A DNA stretch of 64,000 nt from Austwickia sp. (GCA_016699675.1 CP064985.1:3038001-3102000), one strand, 5' to 3'; shown: positions 18,312 to 27,364, counted from the first letter of the stretch. Notes: generated by a model from the letters alone, not told the origin. Numbers and translations: made by a program.

Positions 18312-19460
18312 TCAGGAAGACGACGCCGCGGGGTAGCCCATCTCGTCCAGCGCCGCCGCCAAGCGAGCGACGCAGGCGTCGACGTCGGCCCACTTGTCCA
18401 GCCCGAACAGGCCGAGCCGGAACGTCGAGAAGCCCTCCGGTTCCCCGCACTGGAGCGGTACGCCGGCCGCCGCCTGGACGCCGACCTTGGCGAAGGCCGC
18501 CCCGGTCTTCAGCTCCGGGTCGTCGGTGTAACACACCACCACCCCGGGGGCCTCGTACCCAGGCGCCGCCACCGACGAGAAGCCACGCTCGGCGAGCAGA
18601 TCCCGCACCCGGGCGCCCAGCTCCCGCTGCGCCTTGTCCAGCACGTCGAAGCCGACCTCGCGGGCCTCCCGCATCACCGCGGCGTTGCGGGCCAGGGCGT
18701 CGGTCGGCATCGTCGCGTGATAGGCGTGCTTGCCCTCGACGTACCCCTCCGCGATCGGCACCCACTTGCGCAGGTCCATCGCGAAGCTGTCGCTGGTCGT
18801 CGAGTCGAGCGCCGTCCGCGCCGCCTCGCTGAGCATCACAAACGCGCCGCACGGCGACCCGCTCCAGCCCTTCTGCGGGGCCCCCACGATGATGTCGATC
18901 CCCAGCTCGCGCATGTCCGCCCACACCGTGCCGGACGCGATGCAGTCGAGGACGAAGAGGCCGCCGACCTCGTGCGTGGCGTCCGCGAGCGCGCGAATGT
19001 ACTCCGGCGGCAACAGGATTCCCGACGCGGTTTCGACGTGCGGGGCGAAGACCAGCTCCGGCCGCTTCGACCGGATCGCCGCCACGACCTCCTCGATCGG
19101 CGCGGGCGCGAATGGCGCCGTGGCTCCCTCGCCCGCCTGTCGCGCCTGGCACACGGTCACCTCGGCGGCGAGCCCGCCCATCTCCAGGATCTGCGACCAC
19201 CGGAACGAGAAGAAGCCGTTCCGCACGACGAGGCACCGCTTGCCGCGGGCGAATTGACGGGCCACCGCCTCCATGCCGGTCGTACCGCTGCCGGGCACGA
19301 TGCCGACCGTGTGAGCGCCGTACGCCTCCTTCAGGATCGCGATGATCTCCTGCATCACGCCGATGAACCGCTGCGACATGTGGTTGAGCGCTCGGTCGGT
19401 GTAGACCACCGAAAACTCCAGCAGGCCATCCGGGTCGACATCGGTGCGTAGGGCAGTCAT
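18312..19460 (-). CDS. class V PLP-dependent aminotransferase, alanine/serine-glyoxylate type
   Basis: The protein is 382 residues. Fold-type I class V features are visible: VGIVPGSGTTGMEAVARQF near the cofactor phosphate site, LDCIASGTVWADM with the PLP-ring Asp, and VGAPQKGWSGSPCGAFV with the Schiff-base lysine. Relatives include alanine-glyoxylate and serine-glyoxylate transaminases and ureidoglycine-glyoxylate transaminase (PucG). The gene is divergent from the hydantoinase gene and shares its upstream region, so it may belong to the same catabolic unit; its substrate is not shown by the sequence. ATG 19460 lies 7 nt from a TAGATT box, so the mRNA is probably leaderless. Confidence 0.8.
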   Translation of the reverse strand: MTALRTDVDPDGLLEFSVVYTDRALNHMSQRFIGVMQEIIAILKEAYGAHTVGIVPGSGTTGMEAVARQFARGKRCLVVRNGFFSFRWSQILEMGGLAAEVTVCQARQAGEGATAPFAPAPIEEVVAAIRSKRPELVFAPHVETASGILLPPEYIRALADATHEVGGLFVLDCIASGTVWADMRELGIDIIVGAPQKGWSGSPCGAFVMLSEAARTALDSTTSDSFAMDLRKWVPIAEGYVEGKHAYHATMPTDALARNAAVMREAREVGFDVLDKAQRELGARVRDLLAERGFSSVAAPGYEAPGVVVCYTDDPELKTGAAFAKVGVQAAAGVPLQCGEPEGFSTFRLGLFGLDKWADVDACVARLAAALDEMGYPAASSS

Positions 19461-19467
19461 GGCTCCC

Positions 19468-19473
19468 AATCTA
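19468..19473 (-). promoter_or_regulatory. -10 box of the aminotransferase gene
   Basis: TAGATT on the minus strand lies 7 nt before the ATG at 19460, consistent with a leaderless mRNA. Confidence 0.45.
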
Positions 19474-19568
19474 GCCACCACCGGTCGCGCCGCATCCGGG
19501 AGGCCCGGCGGGCACTGCCCGAAAATAGCCCGTCCGGACGGTCGGTGGCCGCCGTCCGGCCTGCGGTT

Positions 19569-19597
19569 CTTCCCAATCTGCGGGAAGTCGCTTGGGA
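19569..19597. promoter_or_regulatory. operator-like overlapping inverted repeats
   Basis: CTTCCC (19569-19574) pairs with GGGAAG (19582-19587). Shifted by two bases, TCCCAA (19571-19576) pairs with TTGGGA (19592-19597). They sit between the divergent aminotransferase and hydantoinase genes and touch the probable -35 of the latter. The IclR regulator at 21080-21877 is the obvious candidate to bind here; that link is an inference. Confidence 0.45.
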
Positions 19598-19621
19598 GCT
19601 GGGCGGCCCGCGACTTACCTT
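19592..19621 (+). promoter_or_regulatory. promoter of the hydantoinase-led operon
   Basis: TTGGGA (19592-19597) and TACCTT (19616-19621) are 18 bp apart. The -10 box is 7 nt from ATG 19629, so the transcript is probably leaderless. Confidence 0.5.
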
Positions 19622-19628
19622 TCCCGAC

Positions 19629-21083
19629 ATGGCACACGAGGAACGCGTCGATCTGATCGTCACCGGAGTCCTGGGCTGGGACGACGGCCGGTACTCCCGT
19701 GGTCGGGTGTCCGTGGCCGACGGTCGGATCGTGGCGGTCGAGGCCGCCGACGACGCGGTGCCATCGGCCGTGGCGGGCGCCGGTGCTCAGCAGGGCGGCA
19801 CGGCGCGGGCCGATCACGCGCGCGACCGTACGCCGAGCGCCGGCGCCCGCCACATCGACGTCGGCACGGCCTTGGTGTTGCCGGGGGCGGTCGACGCGCA
19901 CGTGCATTCCTACTCCCACGCCGGCGAGGGGCTGGTGGCCTCGACGAGTTCGGCCGCCGCGGGCGGGGTCACCACGATCGTGGAAATGCCGTTCGACGGT
20001 CCCGGCCCCATCAACACGGTGGATCGTTTGGCGGCCAAGACCGAGTTGGTGGCGCAGCAGGCCGTGATCGACGTCGCCCTGCTCGGCACTCTGGAGCCCC
20101 ATGGCGGCTACCGCCGGGCCGAAGAGCTGGTCGCCGCAGGGGCGGTCGGCTTCAAGGTTTCGCTCTTCGACACCGACCCGCGCCGGTTCCCGCGGATCGA
20201 CGACGCCGATCTGGTCAACGTCATGGCCGCGATTCGGGGCGCCGACACCACGGTGTGCGTGCACGCCGAGAACAACGAGATCATCAAGGCGGCCTTGGCC
20301 GATCCGGCGCACCAGGACTCGACCGATCCGCTGACCCACTGCCGCACCCGGCCTCCGGTCAGCGAGACCCTGGGGGTGCTCACCGCCGCCGAGGTCGCCC
20401 ACTCGCAGGGGGCCCGCCTGCACCTGTGCCACCTGTCGCTGGGCCGTTCGATCCAGCTCTCCCAGTGGTACCGCAGCGACGGCGCCGACCTCACCGTGGA
20501 GACCTGCCCGCACTACCTCACCTTCACTGAGGACGACATGCGCCACCACGGCGGGCGCCTCAAGATCAACCCACCGCTGCGGCCCGACGCCGACCGGGAG
20601 GCCATGTGGTCCGCCCTGGCCGCCGACGTGGTCGACTGCGTCGTCTCCGATCACGCGCCGTGGCCGGTGGAGATGAAGACGCACGAGCGGATCCTCGACA
20701 ACCACTCCGGGGTGCCGGGCACACAGACGTTGGTCGCGCTCACGCTGGGGGCGGCGCTGCGCCGCTACGGGCTCGGCCCGCAGTTCCGCCGCGCCGTCGA
20801 CGCGCTCACGATCGCGCCCGCCCGCCGCTACGGCCTGGCGGCCCACAAGGGCCAGCTGACCGTCGGCGCCGACGCCGACCTCATGGTCTTCACCCCCTCG
20901 GACGACCCCATCAGCGCGGCGGACCAGCGCTCCAATGCCGGCTGGTCGCCCTACGACGGGCTGGCCCCGGGGGGAGCCGTCACCATGACGATCAGCCGCG
21001 GCCGGGTCGTCTGGGACGCCGACCAGGGCCTCCTCGGCGCGCCCGGCGAGGGCCGCTGGGTGACCCGGGGCGGCCCGTCGTGA
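19629..21083 (+). CDS. hydantoinase/allantoinase-family cyclic amidohydrolase
   Basis: The 484-residue amidohydrolase has a complete binuclear metal site: H91 and H93 (DAHVHS), carboxylated K176 (GFKVSLF), H212 (CVHAEN), H268 (LHLCHLS) and D341 (VVSDHAPW). The family opens cyclic ureides such as allantoin, dihydropyrimidines and hydantoins. With a DUF917 gene, a urocanate-hydratase homologue and a carbamoylase downstream, hydantoin-5-propionate is the most economical substrate, giving N-carbamoylglutamate; allantoin remains possible. An Ala/Gly-rich insert lies at about residues 45-75. The stop overlaps the IclR start by 4 nt. Confidence 0.85.
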   Translation: MAHEERVDLIVTGVLGWDDGRYSRGRVSVADGRIVAVEAADDAVPSAVAGAGAQQGGTARADHARDRTPSAGARHIDVGTALVLPGAVDAHVHSYSHAGEGLVASTSSAAAGGVTTIVEMPFDGPGPINTVDRLAAKTELVAQQAVIDVALLGTLEPHGGYRRAEELVAAGAVGFKVSLFDTDPRRFPRIDDADLVNVMAAIRGADTTVCVHAENNEIIKAALADPAHQDSTDPLTHCRTRPPVSETLGVLTAAEVAHSQGARLHLCHLSLGRSIQLSQWYRSDGADLTVETCPHYLTFTEDDMRHHGGRLKINPPLRPDADREAMWSALAADVVDCVVSDHAPWPVEMKTHERILDNHSGVPGTQTLVALTLGAALRRYGLGPQFRRAVDALTIAPARRYGLAAHKGQLTVGADADLMVFTPSDDPISAADQRSNAGWSPYDGLAPGGAVTMTISRGRVVWDADQGLLGAPGEGRWVTRGGPS

Positions 21084-21877
21084 CCCCCCAGGGGTTGTCC
21101 TCGCTGGACCGCGGGCTGCGGGTGCTCGCGCTGGTCCAGGACCGGGGCCGGGTCTCCGTCGCGCAGATCTGCGCCGACCTCGACATGCCCTCCTCCACGG
21201 CGTACCGCTACGTGCGCGCCCTCCAGGCCGCCGGCTTCCTCATGGAGCAGCACGGTCAGCTCCTCCCCGGCGGGCGGATGGCCGAGGAATCCACCGAGGG
21301 GCGCAGCCACCTCGTCGACGTCGCCCGTCCGGTGCTGCGCGACCTCGGCGCCCGGTCGGGGCTGACGGTGGCCCTCACCGTGCGGGTCCACTCGGCGGCG
21401 CTGTGCCTGGACACGCGCCGCGCGGCCTCGATGCGCACCACCTCGCTCGCCTACTGCCCCGGGGAGATTCGACCCCTGTACGCCGGCGCCAGTGTCACCC
21501 CTCTGCTCGCCTACGCCCCCGACGATGTCGTCGATCGGGCGCTCGGCGCCGGGCTGCGGCCGTTCACCGCCGCCACCCCCTCGGCCGAGCAGATCCGGGC
21601 CGAGCTGCCGGACATCCGGGCCCGCGGGTTCCACATCACCGAGGGCTGGATCAACCCGGGGCTGTGGGGCATCGGCGTGCCGGTGCTCACCGACGGGCGC
21701 TGCCTGTGCGCGCTGTCCCTGGTGGGCCCCACTCCCCAGGCCGACCCCGAGGGGGCCCTGGTCCTTCTGTCGGAGGCGGTCGAGCAGCTCCAGCAACGGG
21801 TACCCGCCAGCCTCTCCTCGACCTGGCTCCCGCCGCACGAAAGCCCTTATCCCATTACTCCCGGAGGATCGTCATGA
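21080..21877 (+). CDS. IclR-family transcriptional regulator
   Basis: The 265-residue protein has an N-terminal winged helix (LDRGLRVLALVQDRGRVSVA, then DMPSSTAYRYVRALQAAGFL) and a C-terminal IclR effector domain (VARPVLRDLGARSGLTVALT; GIGVPVLTDGRCLCALSLVG). It starts at GTG 21080 in the overlap GTGA with the amidohydrolase stop, and its own stop overlaps the next ATG. IclR proteins usually control the adjacent catabolic genes in response to a pathway metabolite. A site for it may be the inverted repeat at 19569-19597. Confidence 0.9.
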   Translation: MTPQGLSSLDRGLRVLALVQDRGRVSVAQICADLDMPSSTAYRYVRALQAAGFLMEQHGQLLPGGRMAEESTEGRSHLVDVARPVLRDLGARSGLTVALTVRVHSAALCLDTRRAASMRTTSLAYCPGEIRPLYAGASVTPLLAYAPDDVVDRALGAGLRPFTAATPSAEQIRAELPDIRARGFHITEGWINPGLWGIGVPVLTDGRCLCALSLVGPTPQADPEGALVLLSEAVEQLQQRVPASLSSTWLPPHESPYPITPGGSS

Positions 21878-23638
21878 CCGACCCGGACAGCCCCCGCGGG
21901 CCCCGCCTGGTCAAGGCCGAGCGCGGCCTGGCCCTGCGCTGCCGGTCCTGGCGCACCGAGGGCCTGTTGCGGATGCTCGAGAACGTCCTGGAGGTGGGGG
22001 AGCGACCGCAGGATCCCGTCGTGTACGCCGCGCTCGGTCGCGCCGCCCTGAACTGGGCGGCGTACGACGCCATCGTCGAGGCCCTGCGCACGCTGGCCGA
22101 CGACGAGACCCTCATCCTGCAGACCGGTCGCCCCGTGGGGGTGCTCAAGACTCACCCCGAGGCGCCCAAGGTGCTCTCCGCCGTCAACAACACCGTCGGG
22201 CGGTAGGCCACCGAGGAGACGTTCTATCGGCGGGCGGCGGCGGGCCAGACCATGTGGGGCGGGCTGACCGCGGCGGCGTGGCAGTACATCGGCCGCCAGG
22301 GCGCCCTGCAGGGCACCTACGAGCTGTTGCGCGCCGTCAACCGGGTGCACTTCGGGGACGCCGATCCGCGCGGCCGCTGGATGCTCACCGCCGGCCTGGG
22401 CGGCATGGGGTCCTCGCAGCCGATCAGCGCCAAGATGGCCGGCTTCTCCTCGCTCACCGTGGAGATCGACCCGGCGAAGATCACCCGGCTGGACGCCGCC
22501 GGCGGCGCCGACCTGACCACCGACGACTTGGACGAGGCCCTGGCGGCGCTCGCCCGCGGGACCGCCGAGGGCGTCCCGGTCGCGGTGCTGCTGCGCGGAA
22601 GCCGCGATCGTGTTCCCCGAGCTCGCCCGGCGGTACGCCGCCGCCGAGCGGCCCCCCGGCTGCCCCGGCCGGCCCGATGTCGTCACCGACCAGACCGCGG
22701 CCCACGACGTCCGCTACGGCTATGTCCCGGAGGAGTTCACCCTGGAGGACTGGGTGACGGCCCGCGAGGACCGCCCCGCCGAGGTGGAGGCCGCGGCCCG
22801 CGCCAGCATCGCCCGCCAGGTCGAGGCCATGCTGGCCTTCCAGGCGGCCGGCTCGGTGGTCTTCGAGAACGGCAACAACCTGCGGGTGCAGGCCATCGAA
22901 CACCTCGGCGAGGCCGAATCCGCGCGAGTGCGGGCCATTGCCGGCTTCATGGACGCCTACCTGCGACCGCTGTTCTGCCGGGGCATCGGGCCGTTCCGTT
23001 GGGTCGCGCTGTCCGGAGACGACGCCGATCTCGCCGAGGTCGACCGCATCGCCGCCGAGCTCACCCCAGACCGGCCGGAGGTGGCGCAGTGGCTCGCGCT
23101 GGCCGCCCGGCACGTCCCCGCCCAGGGGCTCTCCGCGCGGTCCTGCTGGCTCGGCCACGAGGAGCGCTCCCGGGTCGCGGTGGCGGTCAACGACGCGGTG
23201 GCCTCCGGCCGGATCAGTGCGCCGGTGCTGTTCTCCCGCGACCACTTGGACTCGGCCGGCATGACCCACCCGCGGATCGGCACGGAGGCCATGCGGGACG
23301 GTTCCGACGGCGTCACCGACTGGCCGCTGCTGGATGCGATGGTGCTGGCCAGCGGTGGTGCCGACCTCGTGGCGATCCACTCCGGCGGGGGCGGGTACGC
23401 CGGCTGGATGCAGTCCGCCGGGGTCTCCGTCGTCGCCGACGGCACCCCGTCCGCGGCCATCCGGCTGCGTCGGGCGTTGGACGGCGACTCGGGACTCGGC
23501 GTCATCCGCCACGCGGTCGCCGGCTACGAGACCGCCCAGCAGGCCGCCGAAGACACCGAGACCCTGCGGCTCACGACGTACCGATCCCCGGCGGAAACCG
23601 GCGACCACGCGTCGCCCGCCGCCCCCCACGATTCCTAG
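21874..23638 (+). pseudogene. urocanate-hydratase homologue, probably thiourocanate hydratase, with two lesions
   Basis: Read through both lesions it is about 588 residues and matches HutU along its length: KAERGLALRCRSWRTEGLLR, TAGLGGMGSSQPISAKMAGF, RPLFCRGIGPFRWVALSGDD and RDHLDSAGM. Lesion one is TAG at 22204-22206 where HutU has Trp (VGR-W-ATEE). Lesion two is a frame change at 22597-22601 (RG then AAIVFPELARR). Several positions that are conserved in HutU differ, as I remember that family: FENGNNLR for FDYGNNIR, HSGGGGYAGWMQSAG for HHGGGVGMGFSQHSG, and ADGT for CDGT. This suggests a substrate other than urocanate. ATG 21874 follows GGAGGATCGTC. Sequencing error cannot be excluded. Confidence 0.8.
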
Positions 23639-23649
23639 GAGGAACCCTT

Positions 23650-24744
23650 ATGCGCGACCTGACCAGTGACGATGCCCGCCGCGGCGTGATCGGCGGGGGC
23701 GTCTTCGCCTGCGGCGGCGGCGGCTGGCAACACCACGGCGAGTTGATGGGCCACATCGCCACGTCGATCGGCGTACCGCAGCTCGCTTCCGTCGACGAGC
23801 TGCCCGAGGACGCCTGGGTGGCCACCGTCACGGCAATCGGCGCCCCGGCCTCGCCGACCTGGGAGATCCGCCCCGTCGACTACGTGCACGCGCTGCAGGC
23901 CTTGATGGAGCACAGCGAGCATCCCATCGCCGCGGTGATGACCGCCCAGAACGGCTACTCCACCACCCACAACGGCTGGATCCAGTCCGCCGTCCTCGGC
24001 GTGAAGGTGCTCGACGCGGCGGGCGACGTGCGGGCCCACCCCACCGGGAAGCTCGGCTCGCTCGGCCTGACGACCCGGCCGGGTTATGTCTCCACCCAGG
24101 TGGTCTCCGGCGGCAACCGGGCGCTGCACGGGCACTTCCTGTCCGTCAACCGTGGCACAGTCTCCACCTGCGACGACGTGCTGCGCGACATCTCGGTCCG
24201 CACCGGCGGATTCATCGCCTCCGCCCGCAATGTGGTCGAGCTGTCCTGGGTCAAGGAGCACGCGGCGCTGGGCTCGATCTCGCTGGCCCTGGACCTCGGC
24301 GGCGACATGGAACAAGCGGGCGTCGGCGACCCCGGACAAGGCGAGGACGTGGCCGCAGCCGTGATCCGGCGGCTGGGCGGGACGATCCTCGACCGGGGCC
24401 CACTGCCCCACGAGGGGCCGCTGGAGACCCGCGGCGGGTGGGACCGGGGCACCTTCCGCATCGGCGACCACACGGTTCCCTATCTCAACGAGTACATGGC
24501 CATCGACCGTGGCACCGAGCGGGTCGGGACCTATCCCGACACCATCATCCTGCTCAGCGGCGACGACGGCTTCCCGCTCGCGGTCAAGGATGCGGTGCCC
24601 GGCATGGACACGATCCTCATCCACGTGCCCAGTGATCTTCTGCCGCTGTCGAGTTCGGCGACCGACCCGGTGGCCGTCGGGGAGTGCGAGGACATCATGG
24701 GCATCGACTTCCTCCGCTACCTGCCGGGTCACGGCGATGGCTGA
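23650..24744 (+). CDS. DUF917-family protein, probable thiohydantoin desulfurase
   Basis: The 364-residue protein has the DUF917 (PF06032) N-terminal signature GGGVFACGGGGWQHHG and a C-terminal domain with EYMAIDRGTERVGTYPDTI. From memory, this family has been linked to removal of sulfur from thiohydantoin propionates in ergothioneine and S-methyl-ergothioneine breakdown. Here it would yield hydantoin-5-propionate for the upstream amidohydrolase. A strong AGGAGG lies 7 nt before ATG 23650. The stop overlaps the next ATG by 8 nt. Both family and context point the same way, but the exact substrate is inferred. Confidence 0.8.
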   Translation: MRDLTSDDARRGVIGGGVFACGGGGWQHHGELMGHIATSIGVPQLASVDELPEDAWVATVTAIGAPASPTWEIRPVDYVHALQALMEHSEHPIAAVMTAQNGYSTTHNGWIQSAVLGVKVLDAAGDVRAHPTGKLGSLGLTTRPGYVSTQVVSGGNRALHGHFLSVNRGTVSTCDDVLRDISVRTGGFIASARNVVELSWVKEHAALGSISLALDLGGDMEQAGVGDPGQGEDVAAAVIRRLGGTILDRGPLPHEGPLETRGGWDRGTFRIGDHTVPYLNEYMAIDRGTERVGTYPDTIILLSGDDGFPLAVKDAVPGMDTILIHVPSDLLPLSSSATDPVAVGECEDIMGIDFLRYLPGHGDG

Positions 24745-26014
24745 GCTGACCGCGGCCCAGGCCGACCGGCTGGGTGCGGACGCGCTGCGCATCGCCGACC
24801 GGATCGAGGCGCTCTCGGCGTACCGCGACGACCGCCAGGACGGCTGGGCCCGTGAGGTCTTCTCCGAGCCCTACCGCGACGCCCGCGGCTGGATCCGCCG
24901 CCAGATGATCGAGGCCGGGCTCACCACCCGCGTCGACGCGATGGGCAATGTCATTGGCGTGCTTCCTGGTTCACGGCCGGGGGCGCCCGCGCTGGTCACC
25001 GGTTCGCACACCGACACGGTGGCCCGCGGCGGCCGGTACGACGGGATCGTGGGGGTCCTCGCCGCGATCGAACTGGCGGCCTGGTTCCGTGACCACGGCA
25101 GCACGTTGGAGCACGACCTGGTCGTCGTCGACTTCCTCGGCGAGGAGGCCAACCGGTTCGGGCTGTCCTGCCTCGGCTCGCGGGCCATCGCCGGCGCCCT
25201 GACGCCCGCCCACCTGGACCTGACGGACGAGGCGGGGGAGCGTCTCGGCGACGCCCTCGGCGCGTTCGGCGGCGACCCCGCCGGGGCGCTGGCGGCGGCC
25301 TGGCGGCCGCAGGACGTGCACGCGTACGTCGAGTTGCACGTGGAGCAGGGCGCCCTGCTGGAACAGAGCGGCCACGAGCTGGGCGTCGTCACCGCGATCG
25401 CGGGGATCCAGCGGCTGCTGCTGACCTTCGCCGGGGAGGCCGGCCACGCGGGCACCACCGCCATGGCCGACCGGCACGATGCGCTGGTCGCGGCCGCCGA
25501 GGCGGTCCTGGCCGTCGAGCGGGTCGCCTGTGGCGCCCCCACCCACGCGGTCGCCACCCCCGGACACATCGAGGCCACCCCGGCCGGGATGGCCGTCATC
25601 TCCGAGCGGGCCAAGCTGTGGGCCGAGATGCGCAGCATCGACCCGGACTGGCTGACCGCGACCCGGTCCCAGCTGGTCGCGGACATCGCCGAGCAGGCCC
25701 GCCGGCGCGGGGTCGCGGTGGAGGCCGAATGGCTCAGCGTCCAGGCCCCCGTGCCGGCCACCCCCGCCATGCAGGACCTCATCGCCGGCTCCTGCGACGC
25801 GCTCGGGGTGCCGTGGAAGGGCGTCCCGAGCGGCGCCGGCCACGACGCCGCGCACCTGGCCCGACTGGCCCCGATGGGCATGATCTTCGTCCCGTCGGCG
25901 GCCGGCAAGAGCCACTGCCCCGAGGAGTTCACCCAGACCGCGCACATCGCGCAGGGCGCCGTCGCCCTCGCCCACACCCTCCTTCGCCTCGATTCAACGC
26001 CGAATCCCACCTGA
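24737..26014 (+). CDS. M20-family N-carbamoyl-L-amino-acid hydrolase / allantoate amidohydrolase
   Basis: The 425-residue protein has the AllC/HyuC metal and substrate motifs in order: GSHTDTVARGGRYDGIVGV, LGEEANRFG, ELHVEQGALLE, SGAGHDAAHLA and KSHCPEEF. Such enzymes remove the carbamoyl group from N-carbamoyl-amino acids, or act on allantoate. After a hydantoinase, N-carbamoyl-L-glutamate is the likely substrate, giving glutamate, ammonia and CO2. The central dimerisation domain is at about residues 215-330. It overlaps the DUF917 gene by 8 nt and is followed 13 nt later by a transporter gene. Confidence 0.88.
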   Translation: MAELTAAQADRLGADALRIADRIEALSAYRDDRQDGWAREVFSEPYRDARGWIRRQMIEAGLTTRVDAMGNVIGVLPGSRPGAPALVTGSHTDTVARGGRYDGIVGVLAAIELAAWFRDHGSTLEHDLVVVDFLGEEANRFGLSCLGSRAIAGALTPAHLDLTDEAGERLGDALGAFGGDPAGALAAAWRPQDVHAYVELHVEQGALLEQSGHELGVVTAIAGIQRLLLTFAGEAGHAGTTAMADRHDALVAAAEAVLAVERVACGAPTHAVATPGHIEATPAGMAVISERAKLWAEMRSIDPDWLTATRSQLVADIAEQARRRGVAVEAEWLSVQAPVPATPAMQDLIAGSCDALGVPWKGVPSGAGHDAAHLARLAPMGMIFVPSAAGKSHCPEEFTQTAHIAQGAVALAHTLLRLDSTPNPT

Positions 26015-26027
26015 CCGGAGCCGACCC

Positions 26028-27364
26028 ATGAGCACCTCGACCAATCCCGCCGTGCGCCCGGCCGCCCCCGGCGGCGCGATCTCCAAGAAGGCCGTGCTGG
26101 CGGCCTCCATCGGCAACGCGATGGAGTGGTACGACTTCTCCGTCTACGCCTTCTTCGCCAGCTACATCGCCGCGAACTTCTTCAAGCAGGGCGACGAGAC
26201 GACCGCGCTGCTGGACACCTTCCTGGTGTTCGCGGTCGGCTTCATCGCCCGCCCGCCCGCCCGCTCGGCGCCGTCCTGCTCGGCATCTACGGCGACCGCA
26301 AGGGCCGCAAGGCCGCGCTGACCGCGACGATCCTGATCATGGGCCTCGGCGTGCTCATCGTGGCGGTGGCCCCGCCGTACGTCGTCCTCGGTGCGGGCGC
26401 GGCCTTCCTGCTGCTGCTCGGCCGCCTGCTGCAGGGCTTCTCCGCCGGCGGCGAGATCGGGCGCGCCGCGGCGTACCTCGTCGAGCACGCCCCCGCCGAC
26501 CGTCGCGGGCTCTACGCCTCCTGGCTGCAGGCCAGCATGGCCGCCTGGAACCTGATGTCGGCCGTCATCGGCTTCACGATCACCTCGCTGCTGACCAAGC
26601 AGCAGATCATCGACTGGGCGTGGCGCATCCCGTTCGTCATCGGGCTGCTGATCATCCCGATCGGGTTCTACGTGCGCCAGCGCCTGCCGGAGACCCATGC
26701 CTTCGAGGAGCGGGCCGCCCAGCGGGCCCACGAGGGCGCCAGCACCCCGATCAATCTGCTCGTCACGACGCACCTGGGGCGGCTGCTGGCCGGCGCGGTG
26801 TTCTCGATCCTGTGGACCGTGTGCGTCTACGCGCTGATCATCTACCTGCCCACCTACTACAGCAGCCCCGCCATCGGCCTCGGCTTCTCCTCTCGGGACG
26901 CCTTCCTCGCCTCGCTGGTCGGCAACATCGTGATGGTGGCGGTCTGCGTGTTCTCGGGACGGCTCGCGGATACCTTCGGGGCGCGGCGGGTGATCACGTA
27001 CGGCGTGGTCGCGATGCTGTTCGTCCCCCTGGCGGCGCTGTCCTGGGTGCACGCGGCGAGGTCGCTGCCGGTGTTGCTGATCGTCCACATGATCCTGTGC
27101 GCGAACGTTGCCGTCTTCGCCGGCATCGCGCCTTCGACCCTGCCACGCGTCTACCCCGCCGCCATCCGTTCCACCAGCATGGCGCTGAGCTACAACATCG
27201 CGGCGATCTTCTTCGCCGGCTTCACTCCCGCGCTGATGACGTGGGCGACCAAGGACATCAGCAAGCTGGCTCCCGCGATCTGGGTGTCGTTGGCCGCGCT
27301 GGTCTGCCTCGTGGTGCTCCCCGTGATCTTCCGGTACGTCGACTCCCTCGCCGACGAGAGCTGA
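26028..27364 (+). pseudogene. MFS carrier (metabolite:H+ symporter type), frameshifted
   Basis: The N-terminal part (MEWYDFSVYAFFASYIAANF, TM1, then FLVFAVGFIARP) and the rest (LGAVLLGIYGDRKGRKAA onward, eleven further helices) lie in different frames. The switch is in (GCCC)4 at 26247-26262. Two repeat units fewer would give the family sequence FIARPLGAVLLG. The loop signature GDRKGRKAAL and ETHAFEERAAQR are typical of the metabolite:H+ symporter subgroup. It is the last gene of the catabolic operon and would import its substrate. Slippage makes it a candidate phase-variable gene; decay or sequencing error are alternatives. Confidence 0.8.
26247..26262. repeat. (GCCC)4 tetranucleotide tract inside the MFS gene
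   Basis: Four perfect GCCC units are followed by GCTC. The tract lies exactly where the MFS reading frame changes. Tetranucleotide tracts are prone to slippage, and units of four shift the frame. Confidence 0.9.

Noticed and set aside
18312..20846. 844-residue open frame that would extend the aminotransferase upstream
   Set aside because: The extra N-terminal part is antisense to the hydantoinase gene and has no homology. The aminotransferase begins at 19460 after a -10 box.
19629..26014. reading the cluster as an allantoin degradation operon
   Set aside because: Allantoinase and allantoate amidohydrolase alone would fit, but the HutU homologue and DUF917 protein have no place in that pathway. 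It remains a weaker alternative.
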